NCBI RefSeq assembly: GCF_030272615.1
Contig: NC_081409.1
Coordinates: 470,018,573-470,082,572, forward strand
Origin: Cryptomeria japonica
Lineage: Eukaryota > Streptophyta > Pinopsida > Cupressales > Cupressaceae
DNA length: 64,000 nucleotides
Reading direction: 5' to 3'
Part shown: one piece after another, positions 45,991 through 56,676 of the stretch
How the letters are laid out: each line of letters opens with the position of its first letter
Position numbering within the stretch: position 1 is the first letter of the stretch
The notes under the pieces: model-generated
Seen by the model: the letters and a program-made list of their open reading frames with translations, nothing else
Told to the model about the DNA's origin: nothing
Database searches by the model: none
Position numbers and translations under genes: made by a program

Positions 45991-46479
45991 GACCCATTCT
46001 TTATATATATGTGTGTGTGTGTGTGCACATTTTATAGACATTTCATATATTTGTACATGTGTATTAGACATTCCATACATGTGTATTGTACACATTTCAT
46101 ATGCCTATGTGTACTTAGAGATATTTATTTTCCATATTTCATGTGTGTGTGTGTTATAGATAGATCGACACTTCATAGACATATATGTGTATGTGTTAGA
46201 TAGATCTAAATTTCATACTGCTTTGCACATTTATATATAGGTAGATTACATTTTTTAAAGTTAAGTGTTTAAATGATAGAATCTCTAAGTCATTTGAATT
46301 TAGTTAAGTGTTCTAGTTAATTGTACATGTGTATGTGAAAGTTAAGTGTTTATGTATATTTTAGTTGTTCATTGTTAAAAAAAATTAGTCGTTAAAATTT
46401 AATTTAGTTTTTCATTTTAGTTAAGTGTTTATGTACATGTTTAATGAACTTACTTCAAAAATTTAATGAACTTATATCC
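45991..46479. other. AT-rich spacer with GT microsatellites
   Basis: Short GT runs at about 46008-46024 and 46142-46151, and repeats of ACATTTCATA and GTTAAGTGTTTA. No gene seen. Confidence 0.7.
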
Positions 46480-47430
46480 ATGATACAAATATCCCCTTAA
46501 ATCCCCTCAAGACCACTTAAAACACCTTAGGACAACATAATTAGATGAATCCAAACAACATAATTAAATGAAACAATATATGTGTAAATATAAATGAAAT
46601 GAATTTACATAGATGAATAAAACAAATCCATGCATGTGTAAAAATATAAAAGAATGAATGATGCAAATATCCCCTTGAATCCCCTTAAGACCACTCAAAA
46701 CACCTTAGAACAACATAATTAGATGAATCCAAACAACATAATTAAATGAAACAATATATGTGTAAATATAAATGAAATGAGTGTAGATAGATGAATAAAA
46801 TGAATCCATGCATGTGTAAACATACAAAAGAATCAATGATGCAAATATCCCCTTAAATCCCCTTATGACCACTTAAAACACCTTAGGACAACATAATTAG
46901 ATGAATCCAAACAAAATAATTAAATGACACAATATATGTGTAAAGATAAATTAAATGAATGTACATAGATAAATAAAACAAATCCATGCATGTGTAAAAA
47001 TATAAAAGAATCAATGATGCAAATATCCCCTTAAATCTCCTTAAGACCACTTAAAATACCTTAGGATAACATTATTAGATGAATACAAACAACATTATTA
47101 AATGAAACAATATATGTATAAATATAAATGAAATGAATGTACATAGATGAATAAAACAAATCCATGCATGTGTAAAAATATAAAAGAATCAATGACGCAA
47201 ATATCCCCTTAAATCCCCTTAAGACCACTTAAAACACCTTAAGACAACATAATTAGTTGTTCATTTTAGTGAAACTATATATACATGTGTAACTATATAT
47301 ACAACATAATTAAATGAAACTATCCATGTGTAAATTAAAATTAAATGAATACATAGATGAATAAAATGAATCCATGCATGTGTACAAATATAAATGAATC
47401 CATACATGTGTTTAAATGACCCCTTAAGAT
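46480..47430. repeat. Tandem repeat, five units of 178 bp
   Basis: The landmark ATCCCCTTRAATC occurs at 46491, 46669, 46847, 47025 and 47203, exactly 178 bases apart. Each unit has CCTTAAGACCACTTAAAACACCTTAGG, then AT-rich DNA with ACAATATATGTGTAAATAT and CCATGCATGTG. A decayed sixth unit reaches about 47430. The array lies between two converging genes. Its CCCCTTAAGACCACTTAA core resembles the CCCCTTAGGACCACTTAA core of the 139-bp palindromic satellite. Confidence 0.92.
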
Positions 47431-48589
47431 AACATGTAATGAAATGATTCCATACACATAAATAAAATTAAAAATTAAAATCAATATGTATACATGTTCA
47501 ATGCATAGACACAAAATATTTAATTTAAGAATAAAACATGTAAAATCAACATATAAAACATAAAATAAATGCATCAACAAAACTAAATTTCCACAAGTTA
47601 TCCAAATTGCTACACATGTCTATAAATATCTAAATATATATATGAGTTAAACAAAATAAGACCTATCTAATATAATTTACTTGTTCAAACATGACAAGTG
47701 AACTTAAAGCACGTGGTACATATAATCTGGATCCTCCCTATCTTTTATAATTTTTCAAAAAAATTCATGATCTTCAATAGGCAACCTCCACTTTTGGTTG
47801 CCACGTCCTCTTTTTGGCAATGTCTCCAACTGCAATCTCGTCGCTATTACTAAGTGGCTATAGTGTAGAACATTTTGGCTAGGCATATAATCAATGAATG
47901 TTACACCATTTGTATCTATCTTTATTTGTTCATAATAGGTGCCTTGAACAACAACTGAACTAGTGGGATATTGTTGCCCATCATCATCACTGACTGATTC
48001 CAATAACTTGCATTCCTGGTTGTGTGCATCTCAGTAGATAATAATCTACACTTTTAGTATTGCCAGGATCAACAATCATTGCAAAAATATCACCTATGAA
48101 AATAGACCATGCATGTATATATATTACAAGCAATATTAGTTCATTACACATTTTTAAATTAATTTTGAACAATATTAAATTAATGAAGAATTTAAAAATT
48201 TGTACATGTACATATATATAATTTATAAAATATGCATGCACGCACTTGTAACAACTAAATCAGAAACACATTCATAATCAGCTGAATATAGAGGATCATG
48301 AATATCAATAATGTCACTATCTTCGTAAGGAGGCATTGTGTAAAATTCTTTCATTTCCCATTGCAAAACATATCCATTAGCAATATTTTGATCATGAGTA
48401 TCTCTGTTGTTCAGAATGCAATCAACATAAAAGCATGATTTTCCTCTTACAAGAATAACACAAGGCTTCCTAAATCCCATAGTCATGACTTGATGAAAAC
48501 TTCTAATACCATTAATTGATTGACAATTATAAGGATTTTATCAACCAATATCTGATAATACAAAAAGTATTTAGTCAATTTTAGTTCAT

Positions 48590-48612
48590 TTCACACACAC
48601 ACACATATATAT
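48590..48612 (+). repeat. CA/TA microsatellite
   Basis: A short CACACACA-TATATA run in the intron between exons 48674 and 48551 of the transposase-like gene. Confidence 0.8.
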
Positions 48613-48814
48613 ATACACAAATTTTTAAAATAATTCAAGAACACCAAGAATGTTTAAGAAAATATATATATACCTTTAACTTCTGAAAAATAACGCTTGT
48701 TGTAAGTTGTATCATGACCAACAAAATGATTTTTGCACCATTCAATAATATCATTAGAATTACATATGGTGTTACCTGTACAGAATCTCTTTCTTTAGAA
48801 AATTGGACAACCCA

Positions 48815-48840
48815 CATACATACATACATACATACATACA

Positions 48841-48911
<71 letters not shown>
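48815..48911 (+). repeat. (CATA)n and (TA)n microsatellite
   Basis: About 13 CATA units followed by about 21 TA units in an intron of the minus-strand transposase-like gene. The MYVCMYVC and THIHTYIH reading frames are artefacts. Confidence 0.95.
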
Positions 48912-48914
<3 letters not shown>

Positions 48915-50109
48915 TCTATGAAGATAATTTATCTGCAAGTTCATGTTGTCGAAGTGCACACTTCACACATGCTCCTACTCCATCATCCATCATGATCTCC
49001 TTTTCCATGTCCACTCTCAAAGAAGTTCCACAAAAACTTTATGCTACATCGAGCATGTTGTAGGGATAACCAGTTAAAAGCTTTTGCAGACTTAAATTGC
49101 CCTGACATGAATAACATATACATTATATATATTTAAACTTTTGACATGTTATATACAATCAAATAATATATATAATTAAAAAAAAACTTTAAATAATCAA
49201 TTTCAAATCTAATGTACTTACTGACACATCCATCTGATCAAATCCAATGTTGTGTACATTCTATCCCACAATCTTTAATATCTTCAAAAAACATTCCAAA
49301 ACAATGTGCTACATAGCTCCTATCACGACACGTATCATCACTGATATAGAAATGGACCTCCTTGATGATAATGCGTTCATTTTCAATACTCTCTATACCA
49401 TCCACATAAAATTGTGCATGCCTATAGAAAATTTGTACACATATTACAACTTGATTAGAATGATAATATTGACTTTGAATATCTGTGTGAGGACTAAATG
49501 TATAGTTCTCAAAGAAATCTACAATTGAAAGAATACAACTTGGTAGAAAACAATTCTTTGAATCATGAAACTATTTAGCCTCCCATCTTGCACCATGACA
49601 ATGTTGGATATGTGGATATATCATATTACGAAATCTATCTGTAAACTGAATGTAGGGAAATTTACTCTCTTTCAACATATTTTTTTTGGATTCAGTTCCT
49701 GACTTACTTTGGTATGTCTCATTCAGATCTCTTCCATATAACTAGTGCATGAATATCAATATTCTCAGTTTGCAACACAAACTTACTCAAAAATTCACAA
49801 TCATTGCATTCACCTTTTATACATTATATTTTGAACTCATCTGAATCTTCTAATTTATCACAAATAGACTTCACAAATTGTGTTGTACTTGTAGGAATGA
49901 CTAGATTTGGATTAATTGTTGCCATGAACTTCTTATATGATTGCAAGTGTAGATGAAATTCAACATGATTTTGACAACAAGAAGTTTCACATACCTTATT
50001 TATGCGTACAAAGCAAGGACAAAATCTCTCAAACATCCTTTGGCAAATCTTTACATCTAAAAATTCTTGCTTGAATGCTTCAAACAATTCACTTTTTGTT
50101 GTATCCAAG

Positions 50110-51321
50110 TGTAAAGCGGAAAATCGCGATCAAACCCTAGTTGCTCTCCCCTCTTCCAACTCCAAGGAGAGAGAAGGGAGATTCACTCTAGGGTTGATGG
50201 TTTTCACTTAGGGGAGAGACTTTACATTCAAAAGAGGGGTTGAAACCCACAAGATCCAATCCCATGCAATGCAAGATTGGATGCTAAATGAGTTTCAAGG
50301 GTTATGACAACAAGGCTACCCTCTTTTGTAAAGAATGTGCATAGAAGAATTAAGCTAGGAATGCATAGAAAGTGAGAAAGATTCTCTTATAAACTGAGAT
50401 AGGAATACAGTATGAAGCTTTGGACCTGGAATTAGCAGTAAAATGTCGATACGACGCTGTCCTACAAATTTGAGCAAAAGTTGTTGGGACGATGGCGCCC
50501 GGCGCCACGGTCCTCCGAAAAATCCGCGAAACGAAGGGGGATCTGTTCGTCTCTGCACAAGGATTCCAGATCTTCAATTTCCACCACGTATCTATAACCT
50601 ACACACAGAAAAGCGAAGACGATTGGGGGGTTAGGGATTAGGGGTTTGCCTTTAGGTCAAACCCCAGTTTTGGAATTAACCAAGAAATGAGCAATGCTGT
50701 AAATGTAAATGTCTGTAATGTAAAACAAGTACTAATACCTTATTGTAAGGATGTTTGTATCCTTATGTGTGAAGGTATAGATGTTGTATGTTGTATGTTG
50801 TAGTAGTATGTTGTAAGTGATCTCCTCTTCAATGGTTGAATCCTTGTCTTGAATGCAACACTTAGCCTTGAATGGAGACTTGAAATGATCAATTGCTTGA
50901 AGGAATGCTTGAATGCTTGAATGCTTGAGTATAGTTTCCACGCTTGTACACATATGTCCTTCTTTTTTTAAAATGGGAGAGGAAAATGTAGTTTATATAC
51001 TTGTCAATTAGGGCTGATAGACTGATTTTCCCGACCTTAGGCCGACCAGGAAAGATAATTTTTCAATTTGCAAACATAAAGACCCGAAGTCCAAAAGAGA
51101 CTGGGCCCAAAATAGGACCCAGGGACCAGGGCGCTGGGCGCTCTGGTCCCACCTCCTGGGACAGCAGGGTGCAAAGGAGGTTCAGGCCAGGGTGCAAGAA
51201 AATGCAGTTTTCAGTGTCATAATCAGGTTTCGGGGTCTCCATTCAGGTTGCGTGTCGTTTCACCATCATGAAGACCGAAATGCAGTCAAAATTGCAAGTG
51301 TCGCAATTTTAGGACGCTACA
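50110..51321 (-). repeat. 3' LTR of the Gag-only element
   Basis: About 1212 bp; minus-strand ends TGTAGCGTCC ... GCTTTACA. TATA-like TATATAAACTAC at about 51002-50991 (-). It carries hairpin-like GGGACGATGGCGCCCGGCGC (50486) and GGACCAGGGCGCTGGGCGCT (51123). It is 31 bases shorter than its partner, mostly because the GGACCAGGG hairpin is single here. Confidence 0.93.
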
Positions 51322-51322
51322 T

Positions 51323-51340
51323 TTAGCCCCCACTTTAGCG
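51323..51340 (-). promoter_or_regulatory. Polypurine tract of the Gag-only element
   Basis: GCTAAAGTGGGGGCTAAA on the minus strand ends one base before the LTR start TGTAGCGTCC. Confidence 0.75.
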
Positions 51341-52069
51341 GGAGTATAAGCGTATGCTCATACTTTTGGTAAAGTACAAGGAAACAACATTGAAAGACTT
51401 TCACCATGTCAAGGAGGCAAGATACACCAAGCCCCCAGTGGACTAAGGATCTTACGACTTCGATTGACAAAGTAAAAGGGAAGATCACGAGGGAGAACCA
51501 TGACTGTCAGTAGTAAGGTTCCCTCACTATGAGTCATGCAAGAATGATATCAAAAATTTTCAAGGCAAAGCTAAATTTGTCAAGAAATTTTCAAGTATCT
51601 TGAAAAGATATGAATGGGATGTATGCCCCCCTACGTTAAAGCGATCGCACACGCCTCACCGGGGGTGATTGCTTTAAGGTAGTGATACATATAAGAAAAT
51701 GAAAAAGGGAAAGGAGCACGTTATCACAAGGATTTAGCCCCCAAGTGTGAGATAAACCCAAGGATAATAGACACAAAACACAAAGCACGAGGTGACTTCG
51801 CTTTCCTTGGGGTCAGTATGCTGTATGATAATTCATGTATATATATCATATGTATGTATGCATAATTGTTCTTCATTCCCCAATCAAGGAAGGTCACCTA
51901 GAAGAAGGGAACACATGTGTCTTTTGAGTCAACATGAGAGAGATCGAGAGATCTCAATGCTTTGCATCATCCTCAAGTAGACAACACTAAGGACAACAAA
52001 TAGAAGAATGAGAATAACACATAGAAGAAGTAACGATAGAGGAGGAGAGAATCCGCTATGCTAATGTAA
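51341..52069 (-). other. Non-coding stretch between Gag-protease and 3' LTR
   Basis: No domain or long ORF is present. A GCGATCGC-type motif in CGTTAAAGCGATCGCACACG at 51634 has a counterpart TTGCTTTAAGGTAG at 51670, giving a possible hairpin. Confidence 0.6.
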
Positions 52070-55000
52070 CTAGTCTAGCACGTCATCTACCCTCCGATCT
52101 TGCTGATCAATGTTTCGGGAAGGCAAGGAACACGCTAGAGGAGGAACATCCAACACAGCAGATGGAGCTATCACAAGATCCAAACAAGGGCTATGTTCAT
52201 ATCCCAAGCCGCGGTGTTCTTGTCTAGGAGCTAGGATAAGTGCTTTAGAAAATTCATTAGATAAATGGTTATCAATATCAACAAGTTCATATTCACTATC
52301 AGAATGAACAAGAGAAACATTTGCATCATGAATAACATTTTCATCTATATCATCGTCAAGATTTATAAAAATAGGATCTTTAACTCGCACAGGATCAAGA
52401 CCATCATGCATCTTATGTTTAGGAGATTTAGGTTCAATTTTCGGCTGAGGAGAAAATGGAATAATGCTTGTTGAAGGTGTTTTTGGGGATTGCAAAGTTT
52501 GAGCTCTAAGACGATGCTTTCGCCAGCGTTCACGTGCAGAATGATTTCGTTGAGTCTTAGTAGGAAGTTGAGAAGATTGAGGAGGAGGAATGTTCTCATC
52601 CTTATCACTTGGGTGTTTACGTTGTGGTCTCTTAGGTTGAATAATAGGAGAAGAAGAAGGTCTCTTCTCTCTATAAAAAGAAGGAGGAGGAACTGCTCCA
52701 TATAAAGGAGGAATTTTTGGTTTAGGAAGGAGACCAAGTCCATCATGACGAGGAGGGATAGATCTACTTTTAGGAAGTTTATCAGACATAGACATAGTCA
52801 CATCCATAGGGATGGGTTGGGAATCTTCTTGAGGAAAGACATTAGTTTTATCTTTCAAAGGAAGAACTTCCTTCTCAAGAATGATAGGAATGTCAAGTTT
52901 AGGTGTTCTAGGTTCACTTAGAGATAGGATCATATCTGTTTTCCACTTTTGATAAGATTTGAAAAGATGATCACTTCGCGGAGGAAGAGATTGGAATTGT
53001 TTAGGCCAAAAGTAATCAATAGGAACGCTAGAAGTTCTTTCAGTTGGTTTAAAGAGACTATGATTGATAGTAACAACTTCACCATTATGGGGAAATTTCA
53101 AACACTTGTCAATAAGAGAAGCAATAGCTTTCATGGAAGATAGCCAAGGATAGCCAAGCTTCACATGAAATTGTTCGGATGAAGGAATAATAGCAAAGTT
53201 CACATCAAGGGATTTGTTATGGACCTCAATAGGCAATGTAATAGAACCAATTGCAGGAGAAGAAAATGCATCAAATAGTTTCACAATCACATCTGTTTTG
53301 TCATATATCACTTGATTCAATTGCAAAGAAAAAAGAAATTCTTCAGTAATAACATTAACCATGCATGAAGGATCAATAAGCACTCCACGGCAAGGTGTAT
53401 TCTTGACTTTTGTAACTATGTATAAAGGACCATCAGGTGCCCTGATAGTTTCACTAGAATCAAATGTGATGGAAGGTTCTTTAGGGATTTCTTGCTGCTC
53501 TACAAAGTTAATCACATTCGGAGTCATAGACACAAGACCATCAGATGAGAGAGAGGAATCATTAGCCTCAATTGCATTAGAGGTATGAGAAGGTAATGGA
53601 TCAGTGAAAATATGAAGATTTTGATTAGGAGGAGCTACAGATGTATTGCCTTTATCATTCACTCCAGAAACAGAAATAGTATTATTATCAATCAAATCTT
53701 GAATTTTACCCTTTAAGGAAAAACATTTTTCAGTATCATGCCCAGGCTGACGATGAAATTGACAAAAAGCTTTGTTATCAAAATAAGGTGAAGTAATCTT
53801 TGCAGGATCAATTTGCCTTATAGGAGGAAGAGTAAGCACATTTTGTTCCAATAACTTATTCATAATACTATGCAATGATTCATTCAAAGGAGTATACTTT
53901 CTTTCTTTCTTGAAAAATTTAGAAATAGGAGGCACACCTGATGCTGCATTCACATTGTTGTTGATGATGTTTTCATTGAATTTGATGGAATCTCTATTCG
54001 GTTTAAACTTCCCAAATGGTTGTTGACTGCTATCACCCTTATCACTCGAAGCCATAGGATGTGATTGTTCCATTTGACTCACAGTCAGTTGATAATTGTG
54101 AAGAGTCGCACACAACTGTTGGAAAGAAGTAAACTCAGAGAACAGAAGTTTGTCTCGAATATCTTTTTGTAAATTAGAGATAAAGATTCTTTGAATATCA
54201 TTGTCAGGCACTGGAAAAGAAATTTGAGCATACAAATGCTTATATCTACCAATGAAATCAGTCACTTTTTCTTTAACACCTTGTTTACAATGCATTAAAT
54301 CAATCAAAGTAACTTTAGGACTTATATTGTTTTGAAATTGTTGAATGAAAGCATTTGCAAGTTGTTCGAAAGAAGTAATAGAATAAGAAGGCAACGAGCA
54401 ATACCATTGTAGGGCTTTGTCTCTTAATGTTCTAGTGAACAGTTTTGCAAGCAACCTTTGGTCATAAGCAAAATCGATACATATTGTTTGAAAGGTCTTA
54501 ACATGTGTTAGAGGATCACCCTTACCATTATAAAGCTCCAAATGCGGAATTTCAACATGTTTAGGGGGGATAGCTCGAACAATGTCAAGAGAAAGTGGGC
54601 TCGCAATGTCAAATGTGGGCACACTAAACTTAGATTGATTCATAGAGGCAATTTGTTGCTGTAAAGAAGAGACAGTTTGTGCAAGATTATTAATGGTTGC
54701 TTCAGTCGAAGAGTTCATATTAGACATGTTAGATTGAGATGGAGGTGTTATGTTATTGAAAGAAGGTAGAGAGTAAGGTGGTGGGACCCTATGATAATTA
54801 GTCATAGGAGATGATTGGACAGGAGGAACACTACAAGGAGGAATGGAGAACGAATTGCCCCCTTGCGTCATGTTCATTGGTGGAGATATAATAGGCACAC
54901 TCATTGAAGGAATGAATGAAGAAGTCAGATTAAATGAAGGAAGAGGGTTAATTGAAGAAGAGGGATTTCCCCCATGACTGGTGATCACGGGAGGAATGTC

Positions 55001-55492
55001 TTGTGTAGAAGTAGCCATTATGTTTGATGTAAAGGTAGGTATGCTAGCAATAGCAGTCATCAAAGGAATAGAATGATTGACTTGAGTAGGAGGTTGTGTA
55101 TAACCCAAGGTTTCGGCACAACTTTTCATAGGCATCACATTCGAATCCACAATGTGTGCAATACAACGCAAAATATCAATTCCATTCTTATCACTTTGAA
55201 GCATACATTTTAGACCCTCAATTAAAGGAAGAGCTTGACTATCGGGGTATTCTTGAGACATCCATTGTCGAAAATCGTCAAATTGGTTATCCAATTTTGA
55301 AAGTTGTTCTACAGAAACCTCATGGAGAGCTTCTTCATCATTAAGAGGATTAGAGGAATTACCCATGTCCTCGTTAAAAAGGCTATTCAAATTAGGTTCC
55401 ATCTCCTCAGTAATTAAACCTTGGAAGGACTTAATTCTAAGGCTTCGTCTAACGGGAATAGTGTAAGTAGGGCTTATTGTTGTAAAACTCAT
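52070..55492 (-). CDS. gag: Gag-protease polyprotein, intact, 1140 aa
   Basis: The ORF starts at a true ATG (MSFTTISPTYTIPVRRSLRI) and is unbroken, in contrast to almost every other gene here. An acidic N-terminus and a long Pro/Ser/Asn-rich region precede the retrotransposon gag core at about 315-465 (YNGKGDPLTHVKTFQTICID; DKALQWYCSLPSYSITSFEQ). A CX2HX4HX4C knuckle CQFHRQPGHDTEKC is at about 577-590. An aspartic-protease-like fold follows near 690-800 (LIDPSCMVNVI; KLGYPWLSSMKAI), but the usual D-[ST]-G or D-G-G-A is DPSC, so activity is doubtful. The tail is basic and Pro-rich (RERWRKHRLRAQ near 985) and has no RT. It could package its own RNA while borrowing RT and integrase from a Tat-like partner. 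Confidence 0.88.
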   Translation of the reverse strand: MSFTTISPTYTIPVRRSLRIKSFQGLITEEMEPNLNSLFNEDMGNSSNPLNDEEALHEVSVEQLSKLDNQFDDFRQWMSQEYPDSQALPLIEGLKCMLQSDKNGIDILRCIAHIVDSNVMPMKSCAETLGYTQPPTQVNHSIPLMTAIASIPTFTSNIMATSTQDIPPVITSHGGNPSSSINPLPSFNLTSSFIPSMSVPIISPPMNMTQGGNSFSIPPCSVPPVQSSPMTNYHRVPPPYSLPSFNNITPPSQSNMSNMNSSTEATINNLAQTVSSLQQQIASMNQSKFSVPTFDIASPLSLDIVRAIPPKHVEIPHLELYNGKGDPLTHVKTFQTICIDFAYDQRLLAKLFTRTLRDKALQWYCSLPSYSITSFEQLANAFIQQFQNNISPKVTLIDLMHCKQGVKEKVTDFIGRYKHLYAQISFPVPDNDIQRIFISNLQKDIRDKLLFSEFTSFQQLCATLHNYQLTVSQMEQSHPMASSDKGDSSQQPFGKFKPNRDSIKFNENIINNNVNAASGVPPISKFFKKERKYTPLNESLHSIMNKLLEQNVLTLPPIRQIDPAKITSPYFDNKAFCQFHRQPGHDTEKCFSLKGKIQDLIDNNTISVSGVNDKGNTSVAPPNQNLHIFTDPLPSHTSNAIEANDSSLSSDGLVSMTPNVINFVEQQEIPKEPSITFDSSETIRAPDGPLYIVTKVKNTPCRGVLIDPSCMVNVITEEFLFSLQLNQVIYDKTDVIVKLFDAFSSPAIGSITLPIEVHNKSLDVNFAIIPSSEQFHVKLGYPWLSSMKAIASLIDKCLKFPHNGEVVTINHSLFKPTERTSSVPIDYFWPKQFQSLPPRSDHLFKSYQKWKTDMILSLSEPRTPKLDIPIILEKEVLPLKDKTNVFPQEDSQPIPMDVTMSMSDKLPKSRSIPPRHDGLGLLPKPKIPPLYGAVPPPSFYREKRPSSSPIIQPKRPQRKHPSDKDENIPPPQSSQLPTKTQRNHSARERWRKHRLRAQTLQSPKTPSTSIIPFSPQPKIEPKSPKHKMHDGLDPVRVKDPIFINLDDDIDENVIHDANVSLVHSDSEYELVDIDNHLSNEFSKALILAPRQEHRGLGYEHSPCLDLVIAPSAVLDVPPLACSLPSRNIDQQDRRVDDVLD

Positions 55493-56655
55493 GCACTAGA
55501 GAGAGAGAGAAGATTTTGATTTTAGAGGTAACAATTTTCAGTAAAATCAGCCAATCTTCCAGATTTAAGCTGTTAAATACAATCAGGACAATCTCCCGAA
55601 ATTTCAGAAAAAATGTCAGGGACCGTGGCGCTTCGGAGTGCACACGGTCCCGGCAACTTTTTTCAAAATTTGCAGGGATGAAAGTTATGATGATTTTGGA
55701 GCTAATCTGAAAAAATTGAGTGGTTTTACGATCTGTAGATAGGCCAAATTAAAGTTGCAATTTCAAAATTGAACCCTACCAAGATTGTCGAAAAATGCAA
55801 AAATTTGAATTTTGAAAAAGAGAGGGAAACTGAAATTTTTTCATTTTATGATTTTAGAGGGAATACCGAAAGCAATGCAAGTTTTGAAATTCAAAAGTTG
55901 ACTCAATTTCACGCAATATTCAATTTTGAAAGCGGAAATTGAAGTTGTTGTAATTAAGCACTTAATTTCAAAAGTCACAAATTGCAAGAATTTAAATAAA
56001 GCACTGAAATTTTTAATGAATGCAAACACACTTTTCAGATTTAGGACAGTAAGAACACAATTTTGACACAAAATTTCAGTTTCAACAATTTTTGAATGAT
56101 TAGAAGCGTTAATCCAAGCAATCCCTAGACCAACTTTGACTGTAATTTTGAAAGTGTTAGATTTGATAAAATCAACCAAAATTCTGGATTTTAGCAGGAA
56201 AATATAGTAAGATCTAGCTCCCGAAATTTCAGAAAAAATGTCGGGGACGATGGCGCTCGGAGTGCACACGGTCCTCGCAACTTTTTTCCAAATTTTTAGG
56301 GATGAAAGATATTGTGATTTTATTGCGGAATCCAAAGTTACAACTGATTTGGAGATGTTTTGATCAGTGAAATTGTCGGACAAAGGTTGAATCAAGAGGG
56401 TTTCAAAAATTAGGGTTTTGACACTTAACCACTTAATTTTCAAAATTAAAGCACAAATATGAATTGATAATTTGTAATAGAAGGGTAGATCTGAAACAAG
56501 CATTAATAATTAAACATTTCACAAGTTTAATTACTTAAAAAGGAAATTTAGGGTTTTTATGCAATTAACCTCTAAAATTTTGCAAAAGATCAAACATGGA
56601 AATGTAATCGAGGAATCCAATTTTCAGATCTAACTATGAATAATCAGAAAGGATG
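55493..56655 (-). other. Leader of the Gag-only element with a repeated hairpin
   Basis: About 1.2 kb of AT-rich leader. A ~100-base segment occurs twice, at 55588-55690 and 56216-56318 (CTCCCGAAATTTCAGAAAAA ... GGGATGAAAG). Each contains a possible stem: GGGACCGTG (55619) pairs perfectly with CACGGTCCC (55643). The 220-codon minus frame at 55841-56503 has no sign of being a gene. Confidence 0.7.
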
Positions 56656-56673
56656 TTCACGTCGGGTTCACCA
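56656..56673 (-). promoter_or_regulatory. Primer-binding site of the Gag-only element
   Basis: TGGTGAACCCGACGTGAA on the minus strand lies 3 bases inside the 5' LTR. The tRNA is not identified. Confidence 0.72.
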
Positions 56674-56676
56674 AAA

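Larger units (their letters stand above)
47755..50109 (-). pseudogene. DDE-type transposase-like gene, 3' exons
   Basis: Exons on the minus strand: 50109-49222, 49101 to about 48917, 48775-48674, 48551-48246 and 48093-47755, joined by good GT/AG sites (for example CA|GTAAGTA at 49221). The first holds FERFCPCFVRINKV, a Cys/His segment SCCQNHVEF, SIVDFFENYTF (first Asp) and IWSDG (second Asp); the second FKSAKAFNWLSL and ESGHGKGDHDG, then one frameshift and VGACVKCALRQHEL; the next SNDIIEWCKNHF; the last ones INGIRSFHQVMTMGF, DIFAMIVDPGNTKS, QGTYYEQIKIDTNG. The order fits a transposase-like family widespread in plant mobile DNA, with relatives in animals. Stops and at least three frameshifts show that it is dead. 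The superfamily name is left open. Confidence 0.72.

Noticed and set aside
48635-49063. ORFs MYVCMYVC and THIHTYIH
   Set aside because: They read a CATA/TA microsatellite; only parts of the minus strand nearby are exons.
50350-50634. Small ORFs in the LTRs of the Gag-only element
   Set aside because: They overlap each other on both strands and are not coding-like; the same frames recur only because the LTR is repeated.
55841-56503. 220-codon minus-strand ORF in the leader of the Gag-only element
   Set aside because: It overlaps repeated hairpin sequence, has no motif, and its composition follows the AT-rich leader.
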